Source: an uncultured Porphyromonadaceae bacterium (GTDB lineage: Bacteria; Bacteroidota; Bacteroidia; Bacteroidales; Muribaculaceae). From it: a DNA stretch of 39,155 nucleotides. The stretch lies in assembly GCA_947177575.1 (NCBI GenBank), contig CAMWVA010000012.1, forward strand, positions 1 through 39,155. The letters are read 5' to 3'. A model generated the notes under the pieces. That model made no database searches, was not told the DNA's origin, and was given only the letters and a program-made list of their open reading frames with translations. This document shows positions 34,050 through 39,155 of the stretch, in pieces; within the stretch, counting starts at the first letter, position 1; every line of letters begins with the position of its first letter. The position numbers were made by a program, and so were the translations under genes.

Positions 34050-35086
34050 CAGAAATATTTAGTGACATTGACTGACTGGAAGCTATCCATACGGTTTATC
34101 ATTCTGACAGCTGACTCAATTATAGGATAAGCGCATACAGCTCCTGTACCTTCACCGAGGCGGAGATCAAGATGGAGTAAGGCTCTGACTTTCATTGCTT
34201 CAAGCATGAGTTTGTGACCGCTTTCATCTCCCTGATGTCCGAATACGGCGTAATCGAGTATATGAGGATAGAATTGTGAGGCCGCAAGTATGACAGCTGT
34301 CATTATAAAACCGTCTACGATTATCAGCATACCCGATTCGGCGGCCTGTAGCATTGCACCCATAGCCATAACCATTTCATAGCCTCCGAACCATGCTACT
34401 TTCGACTTTGCATCATCTTCACCATGATAGTTGGCTAAAGCTGCTGACAGCACTTCAGCCTTATGCTTTACTCCGGGAGTATCAAGACCTGCGCCGGCTC
34501 CGATACATTTATTTAGCTCGATGCCGGTGAAAAGGTGCATCCAGATTGCCGAAGGTGAGGTATTGCCACTACCCATTTCACCGAAACTGATTACGTTGCA
34601 GTCTGTAGTAGCAATAATATCTTTTACTACTTTCGCACCACGCTCTATACATAATTCCATCTCTGTAATAGTCATAGCCGGACCGTGAAGAAAGTTTCTG
34701 GTGCCTTTGCGTACTTTCATATCTATTATACCATGTCCGGAGGGTATATCATAGTCTGTACCGGCGTCTACTAAGACTAATCGGAATCCATGTTGCTCAC
34801 ATAGAAAATTAATACCTGCTCCTCCTTTGGAAAAGTGACTGAGCTGTTGCCATGTTACTTCCTTAGGCGATACGCTTACCCCTTCTTCGAGTATACCGTG
34901 ATCTGCTGCGAAAAGTACATTATGCGGACTGCGTAACTCAGGTGTAAGAGTTTGCTGAATCAGACATATCTTTTTAGCTATTTCTTCCAGCCTTCCGAGT
35001 GAGCCTTTCGGTTTTGTTAGGTTATCGATTTTGTCTGTAATCTGTGGTTCGATTTGATGGTCAAGGGGGTTGATAGTGAATTTCAT
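34049..35086 (-). CDS. cobT: Nicotinate-nucleotide-dimethylbenzimidazole phosphoribosyltransferase
   Basis: This 345-residue soluble enzyme activates the lower-ligand base as an alpha-riboside phosphate. Motifs include [13 protein letters not shown] near the start, AADHGI, the glycine-rich [14 protein letters not shown] (residues about 170-183), and the catalytic Glu in [14 protein letters not shown] near residue 317. The length is that of Salmonella CobT. No benzimidazole synthesis genes (bluB, bza) lie in the window, so the base is made or scavenged elsewhere. It overlaps cobU by 4 bp. Confidence 0.95.
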   Translation of the reverse strand: MKFTINPLDHQIEPQITDKIDNLTKPKGSLGRLEEIAKKICLIQQTLTPELRSPHNVLFAADHGILEEGVSVSPKEVTWQQLSHFSKGGAGINFLCEQHGFRLVLVDAGTDYDIPSGHGIIDMKVRKGTRNFLHGPAMTITEMELCIERGAKVVKDIIATTDCNVISFGEMGSGNTSPSAIWMHLFTGIELNKCIGAGAGLDTPGVKHKAEVLSAALANYHGEDDAKSKVAWFGGYEMVMAMGAMLQAAESGMLIIVDGFIMTAVILAASQFYPHILDYAVFGHQGDESGHKLMLEAMKVRALLHLDLRLGEGTGAVCAYPIIESAVRMINRMDSFQSVNVTKYF

Positions 35087-35610
35087 GGCTTAACAGATTT
35101 TATTTTTACGGGAATACCGGATACTGTCAGATATACTTCATCAGCTGCTGAGGCTACAAGCTGGTTGATTGAGCCTTGCAGATCAGTAAAGCGGCGCTGG
35201 GTTGCGTTTTCGCTTACGCCTCCGAGACCTATTTCATTAGTTACAAGAATCAGTGTAATATTATGACTGAACAGTCGCGTGAGTTCATGCTGCATTGCTT
35301 CGAATGCCTGTGTAGTAGCCTCATTGTATTTGAAAAACCAATTGCTGGCCCAAAGAGTAAGACAGTCAACAAGCACTGTATCCCCTTCATGCAGGGTAAG
35401 AGCGGAAATATGTAAAGATTCTTCAAGATTACGCCATCGCTTCTCCCTGCGCTGACGGTGAATCATGACTCTGCGACGCATCTCCTCATCGAAGATTTCT
35501 GCCGTAGCTAAATATACCGGGCGTTCGGACAGGTTGAGGGCCAGATTTTCCGCAAACACACTCTTCCCGGAGCGTTGCCCTCCTGTCACCATTATGACTT
35601 TTGCTTTCAA
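35083..35610 (-). CDS. cobU: Adenosylcobinamide kinase / adenosylcobinamide-phosphate guanylyltransferase
   Basis: This 175-residue CobU/CobP enzyme has a P-loop [18 protein letters not shown] (near residues 8-25), the guanylylated-histidine region [13 protein letters not shown] (near 49-61), and [12 protein letters not shown]. It phosphorylates adenosylcobinamide and then adds GMP, and it allows salvage of cobinamide as well as de novo synthesis. It is the first gene after the minus-strand cobalamin riboswitch, with about 50 nt between the B12 box and the start codon. Confidence 0.94.
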   Translation of the reverse strand: MKAKVIMVTGGQRSGKSVFAENLALNLSERPVYLATAEIFDEEMRRRVMIHRQRREKRWRNLEESLHISALTLHEGDTVLVDCLTLWASNWFFKYNEATTQAFEAMQHELTRLFSHNITLILVTNEIGLGGVSENATQRRFTDLQGSINQLVASAADEVYLTVSGIPVKIKSVKP

Positions 35611-35659
35611 TGTCGTTTGAGTAATCTTATTTTAATCCAGAAATAACTCTCATGTATTG

Positions 35660-35838
35660 CAAAAGGCAGGTTTCCTGACTTAGCCCGAACAATCTGAAAG
35701 GCCTTCCCACACATTGTGTGCAGTGACCATAAAGATACGATTGTTCTGTATTCATCGGGCCTTACAGTAGCTGGTACTGTCCCGGATTTACACCGGATTC
35801 CCTCTCACGGACAACACCTGTCCGTTCACCGTATTGCG
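35660..35838 (-). ncRNA. Cobalamin riboswitch controlling cobUTSC
   Basis: Read on the minus strand the elements are GGGAATCCGG...AAATCCGGGACAG, GCTACTGTAAGGCCCG, a variable hairpin region, GGTCACTG, GGGAAGGCC, and AAGTCAGGAAACCTGCC at 35681-35665 (the B12 box). It ends about 50 nt before the cobU start. It should repress the lower-loop genes when adenosylcobalamin is plentiful, in parallel with the leader at 8080. Confidence 0.95.
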
Positions 35839-35841
35839 CGG

Positions 35842-35849
35842 CAAATTTA
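35842..35849 (-). promoter_or_regulatory. -7 box for the cobU operon
   Basis: On the minus strand this reads TAAATTTG, a full match to TAnnTTTG, immediately upstream of the riboswitch. No good -33 TTTG is seen about 20 nt further upstream. Confidence 0.6.
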
Positions 35850-36013
35850 CAAAAAAATCTCTGATTCGGCCTTATTTTTCATTATAAAGTCCGGCCTTCG
35901 GTCTGCCATAATGTATTTATACTTTTCTCTACTTTGAGTACATATTATCAAATTAATCAGGCTGCTTATTGTCAATATTTCAAGATTAAGGCGTTAATAA
36001 ATCAGTGACGGTA

Positions 36014-36021
36014 TAATTTTG
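36014..36021 (+). promoter_or_regulatory. -7 box for the AraC-family gene
   Basis: TAATTTTG matches the TAnnTTTG consensus and lies 52 nt before the start codon at 36074. The -33 region is weak, as expected for a promoter that needs an activator. The rest of 35850-36013 is AT-rich with no gene that I can support. Confidence 0.5.
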
Positions 36022-36073
36022 GTAAAGATACAACATATTATCATTTTGTCTGTGCAGCTTAATTATATATGGT

Positions 36074-36937
36074 ATGAAAAGCGTATTACCCCGACATAAA
36101 GTGTCACTGGTCAGTGATTGCGGACTGAAAACCCGTGAAATCAGCAGTGTTTCTGTAGGTCAGCTACCTGTTACCTATGCTCATCAGGACGATTATTATA
36201 TTTTCGGTCTCATGGAAAAGGGACAGGCAACATACGAACTGGATTTCAGTCAGCGAACTATTTACCCTGGTCAGCTTTTGCTTATACAGCCGGGGCAGGT
36301 ACATAAGTTTGGCAGTTCACAGTTTTATGAAGGTTTTGCTTTGATAGTTGATAGCAGTTATGTTGATAAATGTTATACCTGTCTGTTTCAAGATGTAGCC
36401 TTCAGTGAGATAGAGGTTGACATACCCTCGGAATGTCAGCCGGAACTTCGTATGTTATTTGATCTTATCCGTAAGTACATTCCATTGTCTGAAAGCGAGG
36501 CTGATAAAAGAGAGACCTATCAGCGTATAGCACGTAGTCTTGCGGAGGCTTTCGTGGGGTTGGTTGTTGCCTGTGCCACATCTGCACTGTCTTTATCCGA
36601 TAGAAAGGAAAACCGTCGTCTTGAAATTGTACGTACTTTGAACCAACTGCTCAACGAACATATTGCCATTAACCGCAGTCCGTCGTTTTATGCCGGTTTG
36701 ATGCATATTTCGCCTGTCTACCTTAATGAAGTTATAAATGATATATGTGGAGTCAGTACAAGTCAGTATATACGTAACATGCTTATTCTTAATGCTAAGC
36801 GTTTGTTAGCCTATACTTCTTTAAGCGTCAAGGAAATAGCTGCCCAGTTAGGTGTCGATGACAGTGCCTATCTCTCACGTATCTTTACATCGGCCGTAGG
36901 TGTGTCACCGGTAAAATTCCGTCAAAACCTTAAATAG
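36074..36937 (+). CDS. AraC-family transcriptional regulator
   Basis: This 287-residue protein has an N-terminal cupin-like sensing domain (about 20-100; YPGQLLLIQPGQVHKFG is the typical beta-barrel turn) and a C-terminal pair of helix-turn-helix motifs (about 190-287; FYAGLMHISPVYLNEVINDICGVS, then VKEIAAQLGVDDSAYLSRIF in two parts, ending SPVKFRQNL). It lies on the plus strand, divergent from the cobU operon. The small cytochrome-like gene follows after 82 bp with its own promoter. A GCCTTATTT word occurs on both sides of the gene and could be an operator. The signal it senses is unknown. Confidence 0.9.
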   Translation: MKSVLPRHKVSLVSDCGLKTREISSVSVGQLPVTYAHQDDYYIFGLMEKGQATYELDFSQRTIYPGQLLLIQPGQVHKFGSSQFYEGFALIVDSSYVDKCYTCLFQDVAFSEIEVDIPSECQPELRMLFDLIRKYIPLSESEADKRETYQRIARSLAEAFVGLVVACATSALSLSDRKENRRLEIVRTLNQLLNEHIAINRSPSFYAGLMHISPVYLNEVINDICGVSTSQYIRNMLILNAKRLLAYTSLSVKEIAAQLGVDDSAYLSRIFTSAVGVSPVKFRQNLK

Positions 36938-36962
36938 TCCGGTTTAAGCCTTATTTATGACA

Positions 36963-36993
36963 TTGTCTGTCGGTCATTGTCATTATAACTTTG
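36963..36993 (+). promoter_or_regulatory. Promoter of the small membrane cytochrome-like gene
   Basis: The -7 box TAACTTTG (36986-36993) has a TTG (36963-36965) 20 nt upstream at the -33 position. It lies downstream of the in-frame alternative start at 36957, so it supports the ATG at 37020 as the true start. Confidence 0.6.
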
Positions 36994-37019
36994 CAGTCGT
37001 AATCAAAGTAAATAAGGCA

Positions 37020-37454
37020 ATGAAAAAAATCACAAAACTTAAATTGTGTGCATGGGTATTGGCAGCTCTTACAATCGTAATGCTTGCTTCAGGTATTCAG
37101 CTTGAAATAAATCCGGCGGGATTACCATTATGGGTGTGGCTTCATATCGTGTTTGGAATCGCCTTTTTCGCTTTTATCTTCTGGCACCTTGCGCTTAATC
37201 GTTCTGCTGTTCGTATGATGTGTAGTAAAGCTAAGAGTAAGATACCGAAAAAGGGTACACGTTGGCTTAGCGCTTTCTTTTTACTCACTCTGATTAGTGC
37301 TGTGGTAGCTACGGTACACTGGTGTATTAATCCGGTTCATTCTACAATTGGTGGCATACATGGTAAAATAGGTTTTGTATTTATCGTGATGGTAATAGTG
37401 CATACGTGTCGGCATAGCGGCTTCTTCGGCTTGAAAAAGCAGAAACGGACGTGA
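37020..37454 (+). CDS. Small four-helix membrane protein, cytochrome b561 / DUF4405-like
   Basis: This 144-residue protein has four hydrophobic segments (about 8-26, 37-58, 80-101 and 114-132). Histidines lie at membrane faces: WLHIVFG, FWHLALN, TVHWC, GIHGKIGF and IVHTCRH. This pattern is typical of small b-type cytochromes that bind two haems. The first in-frame methionine at 36957 would lie upstream of the promoter, so I use 37020 (MKKITKLKL). It sits just after the AraC-family gene and may be its target. Electron-transfer partner unknown. Confidence 0.65.
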   Translation: MKKITKLKLCAWVLAALTIVMLASGIQLEINPAGLPLWVWLHIVFGIAFFAFIFWHLALNRSAVRMMCSKAKSKIPKKGTRWLSAFFLLTLISAVVATVHWCINPVHSTIGGIHGKIGFVFIVMVIVHTCRHSGFFGLKKQKRT

Positions 37455-37458
37455 GATA

Positions 37459-37473
37459 CGGAGCAGAGCTCCG
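37459..37473 (+). terminator. Short hairpin after the cytochrome-like gene
   Basis: CGGAGC (37459-37464) and GCTCCG (37468-37473) form a perfect 6-bp GC-rich stem with a 3-nt loop, 4 nt after the stop codon. No U-tract follows, so terminator function is uncertain. Confidence 0.3.
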
Positions 37474-37550
37474 GACGTAAACAAGCTTCGCACGGATAAT
37501 ATATTAGGAAAAATCGCTTATCAACATTAGGTTATTTATACCAAAGTAAG

Positions 37551-37558
37551 TAATTTTG
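37551..37558 (+). promoter_or_regulatory. -7 box for the beta-lactamase gene
   Basis: TAATTTTG fits TAnnTTTG and lies 34 nt before the ATG at 37593. A TTAG 20 nt upstream (37527-37530) is a weak -33 match. Confidence 0.5.
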
Positions 37559-37592
37559 CATTATCGTAATCACAATTAACGAATTATTGGCG

Positions 37593-38537
37593 ATGAAGAA
37601 TATCCTCGTGTTTCTTAGCGGTGTAGTTTCTATTATTATGATATTGGTGAGTACTGCTTGTTCCGGTCGGCGTTATGCCGAGCATGAAAGACATTATTCG
37701 GAGATAGAAGCTCAGCTTAATGACTATGTGGAAAGTAAGGCAGATGCACGTATAGGTGTGGCAGTAATTGTCAATGGGGAGGACACTATCACAGTTAATG
37801 GGAACAGTAGCTTTCCGATGCTGAGTGTCTACAAATTTCCTCAGGCGCTTGCTGTGGCTGATTACTGTCTGCGGAATGGAGTGACAATTTCTGATACTGT
37901 TACAGTCAATGCCGATGAGCTGAAAGAAAATACTTGGAGTCCGATGCGGGATAAATATGGAGTAAGGAACATTCGACTGCCGCTTTCAGAAATTTTGGAG
38001 TATTCGCTTAGTCAAAGCGATAATAACGCTTGTGACATTCTCTTCCGTCTGATAGGTGGTCCGGTTGTTGCCGATAGTCTGATGAAAGCATTAGGTTATC
38101 CTGATATTGCGATTGTTTCTACCGAAGACGATATGCACCGTGATACAGGATTATGCTACCAAAACAGTGCCACACCGATTGCGATGGCTGCGTTGTTTGA
38201 TAAATTTTATCGTCAGGATATGTGGCATAATAGTCCGGTGTATGAGTCTGTTGGTTCGATTATGATGATGTGTCGGACCGGAAACAGTCGTCTGCCGGCA
38301 CCGCTGATGCCTACTAATGCCCGAATCGGTCATAAGACTGGCACAGGCGATACGGATGCACAGGGCCGTATTATTGCTGTAAACGATGCCGGGTACGTCT
38401 TCCTTCCCAACCGAGATGGATATGCTATAGCGGTATTTATATCTGATTCCGCTTATGGCATGGCAGAGACAGAGCAGATTATAGCTGATATTTCGGAAAT
38501 AGTCTTTAAGGGTTGCGGTAAGAAACAAAGAAAATAA
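37593..38537 (+). CDS. Class A serine beta-lactamase, putative lipoprotein (CblA/CfxA-like)
   Basis: This 314-residue protein has a hydrophobic signal ending at a possible lipid-modified Cys23 (VSTAC). The class A active-site motifs are all present: SVYK (78-81, catalytic Ser), SDN (142-144), an omega-loop glutamate (E178 in STEDDMHRD) and KTG (248-250). The omega-loop STEDDMHRD and following YQNSATP resemble the Bacteroides CblA/CfxA group (subclass A2). The start is set at the ATG; a TTG two codons upstream is less likely. It would hydrolyse beta-lactams in the periplasm. The spectrum cannot be judged. No mobile element is visible beside it, so it looks like a resident chromosomal gene. Confidence 0.9.
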   Translation: MKNILVFLSGVVSIIMILVSTACSGRRYAEHERHYSEIEAQLNDYVESKADARIGVAVIVNGEDTITVNGNSSFPMLSVYKFPQALAVADYCLRNGVTISDTVTVNADELKENTWSPMRDKYGVRNIRLPLSEILEYSLSQSDNNACDILFRLIGGPVVADSLMKALGYPDIAIVSTEDDMHRDTGLCYQNSATPIAMAALFDKFYRQDMWHNSPVYESVGSIMMMCRTGNSRLPAPLMPTNARIGHKTGTGDTDAQGRIIAVNDAGYVFLPNRDGYAIAVFISDSAYGMAETEQIIADISEIVFKGCGKKQRK

Positions 38538-38560
38538 ACCCACATTTTAATTCTGATGTT

Positions 38561-39118
38561 ATGAAAGTATTGTTAGCGATTTTTACCATAACACTTAATT
38601 CAGTATTCTGTATGGCACAGCTTAACTGGCAGAATAACCCTGTAGGTGCTGTTTTCGCACGTCAGGGTGGGGAGACACCCGAAGGCACTTTCCGATTTAC
38701 TAACGACGGATATGAAGTGTATACTCTTGTATGCTCCGACAAATCATTTCAGCCGGCTTCATTATTCTATGGCGAAAACAATGTTGATAAGCAGAAAGTA
38801 GATGCTCTGGCTCCTGAAGGCAAAATTCCCACTTCAATGAATTGTTTTGTAGTCAGGACTCTCAATGGCTATATAATGTTTGATACCGGTTTGCCAGCTT
38901 CCAAAGGAGGTAAGACACTTGAACGTCTAACCTCACTGAAAATATCTCCGGCCGATATCACATCTATTTATATTACTCACGGTCACTTTGACCATATTGG
39001 AGGTCTGCTTGATGATGCAGGAAAAGCGGTCTATCCTAATGCGAAATTGTATATTCCTAAAGCTGAACTTTCATTTATCAGCGAAACTATGAAAGAAGCT
39101 TACAATGAAGTTGTTTAA
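38561..39118 (+). pseudogene. Metallo-beta-lactamase-fold hydrolase, truncated at 3' end
   Basis: This 185-residue reading frame has a signal peptide (about 1-19) and the N-terminal half of an MBL-fold hydrolase: FVVRTLNGYIMFDTGLPAS (in two parts) and the zinc motif THGHFDHIGG (residues about 139-148). The family is normally near 280-300 residues with further zinc ligands (His, Asp and His) downstream, and these are missing. The frame stops after YNEVV at 39116-39118, and the remaining 37 bp are AT-rich with no continuation in any frame. It is therefore likely a broken gene, by insertion or deletion; a sequence error is possible. It follows the beta-lactamase gene by 23 bp and may have shared its transcript. 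Confidence 0.7.
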
Positions 39119-39135
39119 ACTTATTTCTATAAGTT
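39118..39135. repeat. AT-rich inverted repeat at the broken end of the MBL gene
   Basis: AACTTAT (39118-39124) and ATAAGTT (39129-39135) form a perfect 7-bp inverted repeat with a 4-nt spacer, starting at the truncated gene's stop codon. It may be a weak terminator, or part of the end of an inserted element that continues beyond the window. Confidence 0.4.
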
Positions 39136-39155
39136 AATAAAACAGTAAAATAATT

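Noticed and set aside
35716-35937. Plus-strand 73-codon frame across the cobU riboswitch
   Set aside because: The DNA is fully explained by the minus-strand cobalamin riboswitch and its promoter.
1-39155. CRISPR arrays, tRNA or rRNA genes, complete insertion sequences
   Set aside because: I saw no regularly spaced repeats, no tRNA-like cloverleaf, no rRNA sequence and no transposase motif in the window.

Overview
The window looks like chromosome of an anaerobic member of the Bacteroidales; the family is not certain, and Muribaculaceae-like is only a guess. The evidence is TAnnTTTG-type -7 promoter boxes without strong Shine-Dalgarno sites, surface lipoproteins with acidic residues after the lipid cysteine, DUF4374 beta-propeller proteins, PepSY membrane proteins, TonB-dependent receptors (TBDRs) and an Hmu-type (hmuSTUV) chelatase/motor module. 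Almost all of it concerns tetrapyrrole and cobalamin (B12) acquisition and synthesis.

Region 1 (1-7938, + strand) begins inside a TBDR gene. It continues with a DUF4374 lipoprotein, a CbiK-family chelatase that carries a signal peptide, a CobN-like protein anchored at both ends by membrane helices (HmuS-like), a small membrane protein, a MotA/TolQ/ExbB-like protein and a DUF2149 protein. I read this as a cell-envelope system that captures a metallated tetrapyrrole, or a precursor of one, and moves the metal in or out in the periplasm, powered by an ion-driven motor. A long hairpin separates the surface-capture genes from the chelatase genes.

Region 2 (8069-32781, + strand) starts with a Bacteroides-type promoter and a cobalamin riboswitch. 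Seventeen genes follow with almost no gaps. First come a second TBDR/DUF4374 pair, a PepSY protein and a binding-protein/permease/ATPase ABC importer. Next are an ApgM-family phosphotransferase homologue, a third TBDR and a second PepSY protein. The cobalamin genes follow: four two-domain fusions (CbiH-CbiC, CbiE-CbiT, CbiG-CbiF, CbiJ-CbiD), then CbiA, a PduO-type adenosyltransferase, CbiP/CobQ, CobD and CbiB. CbiG and CbiD mark the anaerobic, early-cobalt route.

Region 3 (32759-35849, - strand) converges on region 2. It holds the lower-loop genes cobU, cobT, cobS and cobC behind their own cobalamin riboswitch. No CbiL, uroporphyrinogen methyltransferase or cytoplasmic cobaltochelatase is present in the window.

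Region 4 (35850-39155, + strand) is a different neighbourhood: an AraC-family regulator, a small b-type-cytochrome-like membrane protein, a class A beta-lactamase lipoprotein, and a metallo-beta-lactamase-fold gene that is cut short and runs into AT-rich sequence at the window edge.

The most interesting points are the exported chelatase/motor module beside a B12 pathway, Xus-like import trios placed under B12 control, and an ApgM-family protein that could supply the missing L-threonine kinase step.
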